This document shows, piece by piece, positions 1-8,710 of a stretch of DNA of 22,620 bases. The stretch is taken from contig LSCC01000014.1 of the NCBI GenBank assembly GCA_001577215.1, positions 1 through 22,620 of the forward strand, written 5' to 3'. Source of the DNA: Fidelibacterota bacterium TCS52 (GTDB taxonomy: Bacteria; Fidelibacterota; Fidelibacteria; Fidelibacterales; Fidelibacteraceae). The translations under genes were made by a program, and so were the position numbers. The notes beneath the pieces were generated by a model, which saw only the letters and a list, made by a program, of their open reading frames with translations, did no database searches and was not told the DNA's origin. Numbering within the stretch: the first letter of the stretch is position 1; each line of letters starts with the position of its first letter.

Positions 1-2102
1 GAATCCATATGAAGTGTAACAAAATATCCTTCTGCATAAATTGTCGGTAATAATTTTTTGTATTCTAAATTTAGATAAGCATCAATATCTTTCCTACGAT
101 TAATAGAAACATTTGTAAATAAATCAAATTTATTTAAAATTTCGGATTGATACATAACGGTTCCAAATTTAAATGCATTGTAATCCCACATCACAAACGG
201 CATAAAAAACATTCTGCTAAATGTCATCTCATATGGTTTAGATTTATATGTTTTCAAATTACCCGGATCATAATTTTCTTTAGGTAGTTTATATTTCTTA
301 TAAAAATTATAAAAAGTTAATTCAGATTTTATTGGCTTCACTACACTCAATTTTACTAATTTAAATGTTCCATTGTCAAATAATGTATAACAGATTTTTT
401 CATTTATTGGATTAATTTCTGGATAGAATGCACCGCCAGTTACATTAGTTATAATTTCAATCGAATCAGAATTAAAATATTTTTTGTGCAAATTAAATAT
501 TCCAGTCCTATCTGATGAAAAAACAATATATTTTCCATCGGATGAAATAACTGGACTTCTATTATCAAAACTTTCGTTTTTTAAGATTGGCTTGATTTCT
601 TTAGTTTTTATATCAAGTGAATAAATATCCCTACCATGAATTAATGCCATATCAAAAATAATTTTGTCACCATTAGACGAAATATCGATCGTAAAAACTT
701 GCTCACCATTATTAAAATCCGTCAAAGGCGTTAGCTTTTTATTTTTACCATTATATTTTTGAATATTATGCGACCCATCGTGAACGGTAACGAGATAAAT
801 TTCGTCCTTCTTTCCAACTGCGACTGAATAAACTCTTGCCTTTTTAGTTAACCTTTCCTCTTCCTCATTTTTGAAATTGTATTTTGTCAGATCAAACCAA
901 ACAGAACCATATTTATCCGGCTTCTGTTCTTTTGCATAATAAAGATCTTTTCCATTTGAACCCCAAGCAATATTCCCACGAGTTTTACCGGCTATTTTTT
1001 CAACTTTACTTTTTTTTAATTCATATAAATTCGTTTGCCCGATATAATCATTTCCTTTGCTGGAGGTAAAAACTAATCTTTTTCCGTCAGGAGAATACGA
1101 TGGAAAAAAGTTGCTTGGACCTTCTGAAAATATTACTTTACCTTTAACTTCATTTTCACTTATCATTTCTGTTTGTTTTTTGTAAGAATTTGTAATTTCT
1201 TTTGTCCAATCTTTATAAACTTCTTTCCCGTTTTTTCTTAGTATCCTTTTAAACGCTTTATTAAATGATAATCTTGTTTTTTTTTGTGCTTCTTTCGATA
1301 TTTGCATATGAATTTTGGGTGAGTGTTTTTTTGCCAAATATTTTACAAAAGCATATCCGGTATTATAAACAGATTCATTTCCTGTGCCCTTTTTCCCAAA
1401 AGTAAACATTTCATTCCAATACAACAAATCATCATTTAATGCTCTGTCACGCAATATCATATCACGATGCGAATCCCAAAAATCATTTGTCGATCCTGAA
1501 AATTGATATTGTGCAACACCCTCTGCCCACCACATTGGAACAACAACATTTGGAATTGGAACTGCAGCAATACCTCTGGGGTATTCTAAAATAATATTAT
1601 CACGAATCGGCTTTTCCCTGTCCAAAACCTGAATAAAAGCGGCGGGAATACTTATCGGGTATTTCATCGATGCTCCAAGCGAAACAATATGAGAGAACTC
1701 ATGAGTCAACACATCCCTGATCCAATTATGATTTCCTCGTAGATCAAATTCTAATGGCGATGCCCACAACAATATTTTATTATCAAAATAATATGCACCA
1801 CCATTTGTATAATCATCCGTATCTTGAATTATTATATGTGTCTTGTCTGTCGGCTCCCAATCATAAAGAGCGGTAACTTTTGGATAAACTTTTTCAGCAA
1901 TCGTCAAAGCCATTTGAGCAGTTCTTTCAGTTCCTTTATGATAATGATAAACAAAGTGCTTAGATTCAAATGTAAACCATTTCAGCTCTGGATGATTTTG
2001 TCCAAAAAGCGAAAATGTGCAAAAAATAATAAAAAACAGAATAATCAGAAAAGTGGTTTTTAAATTTTTAACATAATTATTATGATTTATTTTATTGAAC
2101 AT
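1..2102 (-). CDS. Secreted gluzincin peptidase with TolB-like propeller, C-terminus cut by window edge
   Basis: The minus strand is open from an ATG at 2102 to the window edge, about 700 codons, and the C-terminus lies outside. Residues 17-35 form a hydrophobic signal peptide ending near FGQ. A zinc metallopeptidase motif HEFSH lies at residues 134-138, and WWAEG places the probable third ligand, Glu194, in the peptidase MA-like (gluzincin) arrangement. From about residue 330 there are PD40/TolB-type propeller blades, for example SPDGKRLVF near 336 and SSDGKYIVFSSD near 515. After about residue 610 the sequence turns to alternating aromatic/polar strands resembling the start of an outer-membrane barrel. 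The gene starts 6 nt after the stop of the upstream gene with no Shine-Dalgarno site, so translation is probably coupled. Seen: the motifs and the open frame. Known: the gluzincin family layout. Inferred: cell-surface or periplasmic proteolysis. Substrate unknown. Confidence 0.88.
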   Translation of the reverse strand, partial: MFNKINHNNYVKNLKTTFLIILFFIIFCTFSLFGQNHPELKWFTFESKHFVYHYHKGTERTAQMALTIAEKVYPKVTALYDWEPTDKTHIIIQDTDDYTNGGAYYFDNKILLWASPLEFDLRGNHNWIRDVLTHEFSHIVSLGASMKYPISIPAAFIQVLDREKPIRDNIILEYPRGIAAVPIPNVVVPMWWAEGVAQYQFSGSTNDFWDSHRDMILRDRALNDDLLYWNEMFTFGKKGTGNESVYNTGYAFVKYLAKKHSPKIHMQISKEAQKKTRLSFNKAFKRILRKNGKEVYKDWTKEITNSYKKQTEMISENEVKGKVIFSEGPSNFFPSYSPDGKRLVFTSSKGNDYIGQTNLYELKKSKVEKIAGKTRGNIAWGSNGKDLYYAKEQKPDKYGSVWFDLTKYNFKNEEEERLTKKARVYSVAVGKKDEIYLVTVHDGSHNIQKYNGKNKKLTPLTDFNNGEQVFTIDISSNGDKIIFDMALIHGRDIYSLDIKTKEIKPILKNESFDNRSPVISSDGKYIVFSSDRTGIFNLHKKYFNSDSIEIITNVTGGAFYPEINPINEKICYTLFDNGTFKLVKLSVVKPIKSELTFYNFYKKYKLPKENYDPGNLKTYKSKPYEMTFSRMFFMPFVMWDYNAFKFGTVMYQSEILNKFDLFTNVSINRRKDIDAYLNLEYKKLLPTIYAEGYFVTLHMD

Positions 2103-2108
2103 ATTATT

Positions 2109-5000
2109 TTATTTTAAAATCGCCGGTTTAATAAAATATTCTTCTATAGTTCCATTTCCGGTTATTTTTATTTTAGCAATATAAACACCTGATTCTAAAT
2201 TACCAACATTCCATATAACTTCATTCACTTGATTTTGTTTCGGTGTTTGCGACAATCTTTGAACAAATTTCCCTGTTAATTCATAAATATTAATATCGAC
2301 TTCTTTGGCATTAATTGCAAAATAACGAAATTTTGTTCTTCCATTTTCGATAGGATTTGGATAATTGTAAATTAATCCATCACGAATTAATTCATCACCG
2401 GTTGTAAATGTTGCACTTTGTGTATAAAAAATCCTATTTTCATTCTCTAAATTTTTCCCATTATATCCCCAATAAACACTATCATATTCAGTAGTCCAAA
2501 TTGTTCCATCTGAAACAATTATATTTTCACCATTAAATTTATCAACAAATAATGAATTTGCATTTGGTGGTGCAGTTCGGCTTGAAATTTTTGTTCCGTT
2601 TGTTGAATATTCATCTAATTCTCCCACTTCGCTCATTGCCAAAATAAAAAATTGTTCATTCTTTTTTACAACACTAATTTCTTTATAATTTTTTACTATT
2701 GGAAAATTATTTTGAAAATATCCATAATGACTCAAAATTGATAAAATGTTCCTATCATTGTAAGTTCCGATCATGACCAATTCACATATTCCATCATCAT
2801 TAAGATGAACCGGAATTATTTTATCGATCTTAACTGCAGATGCGTATTTTTCCGACAAAAATTCTGTATTTGGTTCAAAATAATAAAACCCACCTGATTC
2901 ATCTGCAATTATCAAAGTGTCATTTAAATTTGTAATTGCTGAAATATTAAAATTAAAACTATGCGAATAATCTCCATTAAAAGAATTTATTGTATTCCCG
3001 GCGGTAAAATAATTTTTATCAAAAATCGTCACGGATAAATATTTATCTATCGGTAAGGAAAAATTTAATGCAGAGTGTTCTCCCCAGAGATCCAATAAAT
3101 TCAGATGATAATCATATATAGCCAAATATTTAGTGCTATCTAATGGAGGTAGAAAAATCACGCTATCAGTTATTGAAATATTTTTTAAATTAACTGTAAA
3201 ATTTAAATTTTGACTTTTAGTTAATGACAAAGATGAATCAGAATAATTATATAAATTTATTGATGATTGAATATTATTATTTTCAACTTCTATAAATCCT
3301 GTTTCTAATGGATAAAGATAAATTTTATTTGGATTGAGAATTTTGGTTTTTTTGAATATTGTATAAATTTGATCATCACTTTTCACAATAATCGAACTGT
3401 CTTTTACGCCAAACAAACAATCTTCATCAAACGGAGTAATTCTACTAATTCCTTTATAAAAAACATTCGGTTCACAACTTTTATCACTTTGACTAAAATT
3501 TAATGTTATTGAAACAGTGTCTTCGGAAAAATTAAAATTTGTAATCGAAATACCGGTCAATATATTTGTAAAAGTGCGGGTATTAGGATTAGTGTTACCT
3601 GAAAATTTTAAAGAACTATTGGAATTATTATCAAAATATCCCTCGTTACTGTCAAACCAAATATCCCATTTCCAACCTTGATTTACAGCGCTACTTAGGG
3701 TGGAATAATTTTTACCAATATCATAACCGCCATCCGCCTCTTCCAATCTTAACATTGGAATTTCTCCGCCATTTGGGTTGTCCGACATTTCATTGAATTC
3801 ATAAAAAGGATCATTTAAATGCCAAATCAGTAATCCGTCTGTTTGTAAAGTGATATCATAGTCATTAACACCGATCAATACACCATTTTCAGCAATATCT
3901 AAATCAATCAAATTTAGAGAATCTGCATATTCAAGAGCTTCAATATATGTATCATATTCTTTTGCAGAATATAATGAATCTAAAAATATTCCACTGTTTT
4001 TTCTATATTCAATCAAAAATGATTCGGTGCTATTTACTGGAATTTTGTAAATTTGATCTTCAAGCAAATTATAATTATCACTTTCATTCAAAATGATCGG
4101 TTCCTGAATTCCAAGTAACATTCTTTCAAAAGCAGATGGTTTTATGGGGGTCAATCCATTTGCATTATTAGAACCTTGATCCATCAATCCGAAAACGCCG
4201 GTTTTTGATTGTCCAGTTGCAGTATTGTATAAAGCCGGTAATCCTAATAAATATCCAGACAATAAAATTTCCGTTCCATTTAATCCAATATTAATACCAA
4301 GTTGATTTTGCATTTCAGGAACTACAATTCCACTCTCCAAACCTAAATTAACCAACTCAGAATATTTATTAGCAGGAAGATTTTCTGACAAATAATTTAG
4401 ATCAAAATAGAAAGATGGAATATCATAGGGTGAAGGATCAAACATTCCGGAAAAATCAAAATCCTGCCCAACACCGGCATGATAAATAACAATTTCAGAT
4501 TGATCTGTTGGATAATCGCCTTCGTTTGAAACAAGTTTTATAACATCGTAAACAAACTCAGCCAATTTAATATCTACACTGTCTTCATCAGAAGCAGGAT
4601 TATAATATTGCATTTTATTATTTAAAGTATATGTATTTTCACTTAATGGCAATACTTGTAAATCAGAGGTGTCAATTGTGTATTTATTATTTGTTACAGT
4701 TGACCAATAATTATTTATTGCTTGCAAATGTAATTTAAAATATTGGCGATCGTGTGGTACAGGGTCAAGAACATAACTTGTATCATCATCTGCCCATTGC
4801 TGTAAAAACTTCCCTGTTCCCGTAGTAATTGATTTTGTATCTTCTTTAAATTCAATTCTTAGAACAAGCCAATTTTTCTCTCCGGGAATACATTTTTTAT
4901 TCTGCCAAGTTCCCTTAAAATTATTAATATAAGAAAACGATTGACTAAAAAATGATAATAAAATAGCCCCAGCAATAATAAATATTTTAATTATTTTCAT
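2109..5000 (-). CDS. Secreted M6-fold protein with degenerate zinc site and T9SS-like sorting domain
   Basis: This 963-aa protein has a signal peptide at residues 1-23. Residues about 150-475 follow the M6 (immune inhibitor A) metalloprotease layout: HAGVGQDFDFSG at 174-185, GLPALY at 253-258, a Met-turn-like FGLMDQGS at 270-277, PSAFERMLLG at 288-297, FLIEYR at 328-333, GLLIWHLND at 389-397 and LEEADGG at 419-425. Where active members read HEFGH before xLGLPD, this one reads LLSGY (246-250) and the following Asp is Ala256. All zinc ligands and the catalytic Glu are therefore missing. Residues about 480-870 are beta-rich, propeller-like repeats. The last 85 residues (NYPNPI, VDINIYELTGK, SGVYIAKI) match type A T9SS sorting domains. 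It lies between a PorV-like gene and an intact gluzincin gene. It is probably a non-catalytic surface or secreted binding protein; the partner is unknown. Confidence 0.88.
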   Translation of the reverse strand: MKIIKIFIIAGAILLSFFSQSFSYINNFKGTWQNKKCIPGEKNWLVLRIEFKEDTKSITTGTGKFLQQWADDDTSYVLDPVPHDRQYFKLHLQAINNYWSTVTNNKYTIDTSDLQVLPLSENTYTLNNKMQYYNPASDEDSVDIKLAEFVYDVIKLVSNEGDYPTDQSEIVIYHAGVGQDFDFSGMFDPSPYDIPSFYFDLNYLSENLPANKYSELVNLGLESGIVVPEMQNQLGINIGLNGTEILLSGYLLGLPALYNTATGQSKTGVFGLMDQGSNNANGLTPIKPSAFERMLLGIQEPIILNESDNYNLLEDQIYKIPVNSTESFLIEYRKNSGIFLDSLYSAKEYDTYIEALEYADSLNLIDLDIAENGVLIGVNDYDITLQTDGLLIWHLNDPFYEFNEMSDNPNGGEIPMLRLEEADGGYDIGKNYSTLSSAVNQGWKWDIWFDSNEGYFDNNSNSSLKFSGNTNPNTRTFTNILTGISITNFNFSEDTVSITLNFSQSDKSCEPNVFYKGISRITPFDEDCLFGVKDSSIIVKSDDQIYTIFKKTKILNPNKIYLYPLETGFIEVENNNIQSSINLYNYSDSSLSLTKSQNLNFTVNLKNISITDSVIFLPPLDSTKYLAIYDYHLNLLDLWGEHSALNFSLPIDKYLSVTIFDKNYFTAGNTINSFNGDYSHSFNFNISAITNLNDTLIIADESGGFYYFEPNTEFLSEKYASAVKIDKIIPVHLNDDGICELVMIGTYNDRNILSILSHYGYFQNNFPIVKNYKEISVVKKNEQFFILAMSEVGELDEYSTNGTKISSRTAPPNANSLFVDKFNGENIIVSDGTIWTTEYDSVYWGYNGKNLENENRIFYTQSATFTTGDELIRDGLIYNYPNPIENGRTKFRYFAINAKEVDINIYELTGKFVQRLSQTPKQNQVNEVIWNVGNLESGVYIAKIKITGNGTIEEYFIKPAILK

Positions 5001-5035
5001 TGATATTTATCTTTTATTAATTGTAATAGTAATTA

Positions 5036-6298
5036 TTAAAACAGCATTCGTATGCTAAATCTCATTGTATTTGCCAACGGATGGCCTTCTTCTGCAGAAG
5101 TATATCCAAAATCAAATCCAAGATTATGATAAAGTACTCCAAAGCCTAAAGTTGGTGTTTTTATATCACCAGCTTCGTCATAAGCAAAACCTGCACGAAT
5201 AAAAAATAAATTATTATAAACATATTCCATACCAACATTGAATATCATTTTATCTATTTCATTCTTAAATGAACCGTCTTCTTTTGATCCAATTTCTTTT
5301 TTACCATTTTCATTGTATTCACCCCAAGCATCAATCTCACCTGTTACCGTAGTATCTTGTAATTTTTCGTATTCATTGGTTATTGTATTTAGTGTAAATC
5401 CACCGATCATACCATCATTATCATAATCAATGTCACCGTCATAATTCCAATCATCTGTCCAAGATGTGAAAATTGCCTTATAAAGCGGATCTGTATAAGC
5501 TTTTTCATTTTCGGAAATAAAATAATCGCCATTAGTATCCATTGATGGATAACTTGCAACTAAGAGTTTATTCATATCTGTAACAATTGAAAGTTTATGA
5601 TATTTCTTGTTAACTACATTAAAATTAAATCCAAGTTTTAAATTTGTTGGTTGTGGATCTGCTTGATCTTCATCAATAAAAGTCACTTTTGGACCAATAT
5701 TAGAAACAGCAACACCAAAATCAACAACATCCCCCAATATTTTTCTTTTTTGATATCCAAAATCAAATGCAAAATGTAAAGCTGCTCCTTTTCCTTCTTC
5801 TTGAATTGTTCCCTTGTCCGTCAATTTTTGATAAACAACTTTTGCATTTATTCCAATTGCAGAATTTTTAGATAACCTCGTGCCATAAGATCCTGTTGCA
5901 GCTGTTAAATAACTTGTAAATGTTCCTAAATCATTTCCATACTCATCTGTTCTTTGTTGTTCACCAAGATTCAAATATATAACATGTCCACCAACTGTCC
6001 CAAAAGATGTCTTTAAACCACCAGTTAGAATATCATAATACATATCATCAATACCAAGGTTGCGAAGCCAATTAACATGCATTAATCCCAATTCACTTTT
6101 TGGCATAAAAGCCATACCAGCTGGATTCCAATATGATGAATATGCATCATTTGAATTCGCAACCTGTGCTTCACCCATTGCTTCGGCACGAGAACCCGGA
6201 GCAATTAATAGAAAAATTGCACTCGCTTCGCCTTGAGCAAATAAAAAATTGAATGATAATAAAACAGAAATTACCAGAATAAATATTATTTTTTTCAT
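5036..6298 (-). CDS. PorV/PorQ-like outer-membrane protein with acidic Ca-binding-like insert
   Basis: The 420-aa product has a signal peptide (1-21, ending FLFAQ). It then carries the PorV/PorQ family opening: APGSRAEAMGEAQVA (33-47) and SSYWNPAGMA (54-63). The remainder alternates as beta strands and ends in FSIRMLF with a terminal Phe, as usual for outer-membrane barrels. PorV-type proteins work with the type IX secretion system, which suits the sorting-domain cargo directly downstream. Residues about 250-345 are an unusual hydrophilic insert: an EF-hand-like loop (D254, N256, D258, I261, E265) and a TSP3-like D/N/G stretch (283-296). The start is fixed by AAGGAG six bases upstream of the ATG, and a strong promoter lies about 150 nt upstream. 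Seen: signal peptide, family motifs, insert. Inferred: participation in T9SS and calcium binding. Confidence 0.87.
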   Translation of the reverse strand: MKKIIFILVISVLLSFNFLFAQGEASAIFLLIAPGSRAEAMGEAQVANSNDAYSSYWNPAGMAFMPKSELGLMHVNWLRNLGIDDMYYDILTGGLKTSFGTVGGHVIYLNLGEQQRTDEYGNDLGTFTSYLTAATGSYGTRLSKNSAIGINAKVVYQKLTDKGTIQEEGKGAALHFAFDFGYQKRKILGDVVDFGVAVSNIGPKVTFIDEDQADPQPTNLKLGFNFNVVNKKYHKLSIVTDMNKLLVASYPSMDTNGDYFISENEKAYTDPLYKAIFTSWTDDWNYDGDIDYDNDGMIGGFTLNTITNEYEKLQDTTVTGEIDAWGEYNENGKKEIGSKEDGSFKNEIDKMIFNVGMEYVYNNLFFIRAGFAYDEAGDIKTPTLGFGVLYHNLGFDFGYTSAEEGHPLANTMRFSIRMLF

Positions 6299-6304
6299 TT
6301 TTTT

Positions 6305-6310
6305 CTCCTT
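6305..6310 (-). promoter_or_regulatory. Shine-Dalgarno site of the PorV-like gene
   Basis: The minus strand reads AAGGAG, then six A-rich bases, then the ATG at 6298. An identical arrangement (AAGGAG, six bases, ATG AAR) precedes the gene starting at 14278. This shows that canonical anti-SD pairing is used in this genome. Confidence 0.8.
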
Positions 6311-6446
6311 CCAATAAAACTTGAACGATATTTATACTCGTTCTTAAATTAATTCGTTTTAAGTATTTCTCATCTTAACTTCTCTCTTGTCAATGTAAAC
6401 TACCTAATAACGAATTTTTATATATTATCTCCTTTTAAATTATTAA

Positions 6447-6475
6447 ATATTACAATATAAAAATATTAATGTCAA
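6447..6475 (-). promoter_or_regulatory. Sigma-70-type promoter for the PorV-like/M6-like/gluzincin operon
   Basis: On the minus strand the -35 box TTGACA (6475-6470) is perfect. A 17-base spacer follows, then TAATAT (6452-6447), which matches the -10 consensus TATAAT at four of six positions. Expected transcription start is near 6440, leaving a leader of about 140 nt before the ATG at 6298. The -35 box begins five bases after the nrdR stop codon, so this operon can be transcribed independently of the genes upstream. A second TTGACA at 6394-6389 has no matching -10 at the proper distance. No experimental start site is available. Confidence 0.7.
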
Positions 6476-6480
6476 CATTT

Positions 6481-6936
6481 TTATTTATTTTTTTCAATAT
6501 TATCAATTTCATTTTTGAATTCCGTAACATCTCTGAATTCATGGTAGATCGATGCAAAGCGAATATATGCGACTTTATCAATTTTCTTTAATCGTTTAAT
6601 TACCTCTTCTCCAATAAGAGACGATTTCACTTCAGCATATCCATCTTTTTCAAATTTTGTTCCAATATCTTTTGCAATTCTTATAATTTTATTAATTGAA
6701 ATCGGTCTTTTGGTACAGGGTAATTTTATACTTTGAATCAATTTTTCTCTGTTAAATTCTTCTCTACTTCCATCTGATTTTATTACAAATACATTATTTA
6801 AAGTAATATATTCATAAGTAGTAAAACGTTTTTGACATTTTATACATTCTCTTCGACGACGTATTCCATTATCTGCGACAATGTGCCTCGAATCAATTAC
6901 TTTATTTTCCGGATGACCACAGTTAGGACAATTCAA
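6481..6936 (-). CDS. nrdR: Transcriptional repressor NrdR
   Basis: NrdR is the nucleotide-sensing repressor of ribonucleotide reductase operons. The 151-aa product has the zinc ribbon with Cys3, Cys6, Cys31 and Cys34, the RRRREC segment before the second Cys pair, and an ATP-cone domain from about residue 46 (VIKSDGSREEFNREKL). Length and order match the family throughout. The start codon is TTG at 6936, immediately after the glyA TAA (TAATTG). A GAGG Shine-Dalgarno lies 8 nt upstream, and the family normally begins with a residue or two before the first CPxC, so this start is well supported. No nrd genes lie in the window, so its targets must be elsewhere. Co-transcription with glyA is nearly certain from the zero gap. 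Confidence 0.97.
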   Translation of the reverse strand: MNCPNCGHPENKVIDSRHIVADNGIRRRRECIKCQKRFTTYEYITLNNVFVIKSDGSREEFNREKLIQSIKLPCTKRPISINKIIRIAKDIGTKFEKDGYAEVKSSLIGEEVIKRLKKIDKVAYIRFASIYHEFRDVTEFKNEIDNIEKNK

Positions 6937-8244
6937 TTATATTTCCTCTAATTGATTTTTATATAATGGAAATTTTTTTGTTATTTCTTTTATTTCATTC
7001 TTGATCTGTGAAATATTTTCTTTATTTTTTGGATCGGAAACTATTTTATTAATATATCCAGCGATTAACTTCATCTCATTTTCTTTAAAACCGCGTGTAG
7101 TTAATGCGGGAGTACCCACTCTTATTCCGCTTGTAATAAATGGACTTTTATCATCAAATGGGACCATATTTTTATTAACCGTAATACCAGCTTTTTCTAA
7201 GGCTTTTTCTGCTTTTTTTCCGGATATTCTCTTGTTACGCAAATCAATTAATATTAAATGATTATCGCTACCATTTGAAACCAAATTAAAATCAAAAGAT
7301 AATAACTCTTGAACCAATGTCTGAGTATTTTTAATAATTTGTTTGCTATACTCCTTAAATTCCGGTTTTAGCGCTTCTCCAAAAGCTACGGCTTTTGCTG
7401 CAATAATATGCATTAAAGGGCCGCCTTGAATACCGGGCATAACTGTAGAATCCATCAATTCGGACATCATTTTTACTCTACCACTTTTACGAGCCACTTT
7501 TCCAAATGGATTTTCCTTATCTTTTCCGATCAATATCATTCCACCACGTGGACCTCTGAGTGTTTTATGTGTTGTGGTAGTTACAACATCACAATATGGC
7601 ATTGGATCCGGATGAAGTTTGGCTGCTATCAATCCGGCGGGATGAGCAACATCAGCCATCAAAAACGCTTCAACTTCGTCAGCAATTTCCCTAAATTTTT
7701 CAAAATTATAAAAACGGGGATAAGCACTTGCCCCTGCAATTATCATTTTAGGTTTAAATTCTTTTGCTTTTTTTCTCACATCATCATAATCAATATATCC
7801 GGTTTCTTGTGATACACCATAACTAACAATATTATATAACTTACCTGAAAAATTTACTGGACTGCCATGAGTTAAATGTCCACCATGAGATAAATTCATT
7901 CCTAATACTGTATCTCCAGGTTTTAAATAATTAAAATATACAGCCATATTTGCTTGACTTCCTGAATGTGGTTGTACATTTGCATATTCTGCTCCAAACA
8001 ATTTTTTTGCTCTATCTCTAGCAATATTTTCCGCATCATCAACATTCACACACCCACCATAATATCTTTTTCCGGGATATCCCTCTGCATACTTATTAGT
8101 CATAATATTAGCATCCGCTTCCAGAACAGCTCTGCTAACAAAATTTTCAGAAGCGATCATTTCAAGCGTTTCATTTTGTCTTAATAGCTCATTTTTAACA
8201 GTTGCAAACAATTCAGGATCCTGTTGTTTAAATGATTCATACAT
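6937..8244 (-). CDS. glyA: Serine hydroxymethyltransferase
   Basis: This PLP enzyme interconverts serine and glycine with tetrahydrofolate, supplying one-carbon units for purine, thymidylate and methionine synthesis in the cytoplasm. The 435-aa sequence is typical from end to end: EMIASENFVS near residue 30, NKYAEGYPGKRYYGG, QPHSGSQAN, MADVAHPAGL, and the PLP-lysine motif TTTTHKTLRGPRGG with Lys227. A short extra segment before the MPGIQGGP motif resembles that in other FCB SHMTs (from memory of the family). The start has a GGAG site 7 nt upstream and lies one base after the rpiB stop. It is tightly coupled to rpiB upstream and nrdR downstream. Confidence 0.98.
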   Translation of the reverse strand: MYESFKQQDPELFATVKNELLRQNETLEMIASENFVSRAVLEADANIMTNKYAEGYPGKRYYGGCVNVDDAENIARDRAKKLFGAEYANVQPHSGSQANMAVYFNYLKPGDTVLGMNLSHGGHLTHGSPVNFSGKLYNIVSYGVSQETGYIDYDDVRKKAKEFKPKMIIAGASAYPRFYNFEKFREIADEVEAFLMADVAHPAGLIAAKLHPDPMPYCDVVTTTTHKTLRGPRGGMILIGKDKENPFGKVARKSGRVKMMSELMDSTVMPGIQGGPLMHIIAAKAVAFGEALKPEFKEYSKQIIKNTQTLVQELLSFDFNLVSNGSDNHLILIDLRNKRISGKKAEKALEKAGITVNKNMVPFDDKSPFITSGIRVGTPALTTRGFKENEMKLIAGYINKIVSDPKNKENISQIKNEIKEITKKFPLYKNQLEEI

Positions 8245-8245
8245 T

Positions 8246-8710
8246 TTAACACTCCGAATATTTTTTAATCTTATCTATTCTTCTTTGATGTCTACCACCT
8301 TCGAATTCAGTAGTAAACCATTTGCCTATCATTTTTTTTATCATCTCTCTTGAAGAAATTCTACCGCCAATAGCCAAAATATTTGCATTATTATGTTTCC
8401 TAGCCATTTCAACATGGAATACAGTTGTACACAGTGCAGCACGTATATTTTTTACTTTGTTAGCACAAATACTCATACCAATTCCAGTTCCACAAAACAA
8501 AATCCCATAATGATCATTACTTTCGACAACTTTACGAGCAACTTTAAAGGCAATTTCAGGATAATCAATGCCCTCTTTAGAAAATGTTCCTAAATCAATT
8601 GCATCTATACCCAAACCTTTAATATGATCTAAAGCAAAATTTTTAGCATCATACCCGGCATGATCGGCACCCAAAAATACTATTTTACTTTCACTGTTCT
8701 TTTGATCCAA
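8246..8710 (-). CDS. rpiB: Ribose-5-phosphate isomerase B
   Basis: RpiB interconverts ribose 5-phosphate and ribulose 5-phosphate in the pentose phosphate pathway. The sequence shows GADHAG with His17, the catalytic cysteine motif FCGTGIGMSI (Cys73), ARKHNNANILAIGGR with His106, and a basic C-terminal tail with GGRHQRR, all family hallmarks. The frame is open from a TTG at 8719, but the AGGAG at 8725-8721 is only one base from that codon. It is ten bases from the next TTG at 8710, which I therefore choose (154 aa, still a little longer than usual at the N-terminus). No ATG is available upstream of the conserved domain. The 5' end overlaps the preceding TPR gene by about 31 nt in another frame, indicating translational coupling. 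Confidence 0.95.
   Translation of the reverse strand: MDQKNSESKIVFLGADHAGYDAKNFALDHIKGLGIDAIDLGTFSKEGIDYPEIAFKVARKVVESNDHYGILFCGTGIGMSICANKVKNIRAALCTTVFHVEMARKHNNANILAIGGRISSREMIKKMIGKWFTTEFEGGRHQRRIDKIKKYSEC

Noticed and set aside
1824..2063. 79-aa plus-strand open frame
   Set aside because: It is antisense to the N-terminal coding part of the gluzincin gene, with no supporting signal.
6389..6394. Second TTGACA on the minus strand as another promoter
   Set aside because: At 16-18 bases downstream there is no -10-like hexamer, so it is not called.
7426..7812. 128-aa plus-strand open frame
   Set aside because: It lies fully antisense to glyA, has low-complexity His/Phe/Ser composition and no recognisable motif. 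It is a shadow of the real gene.
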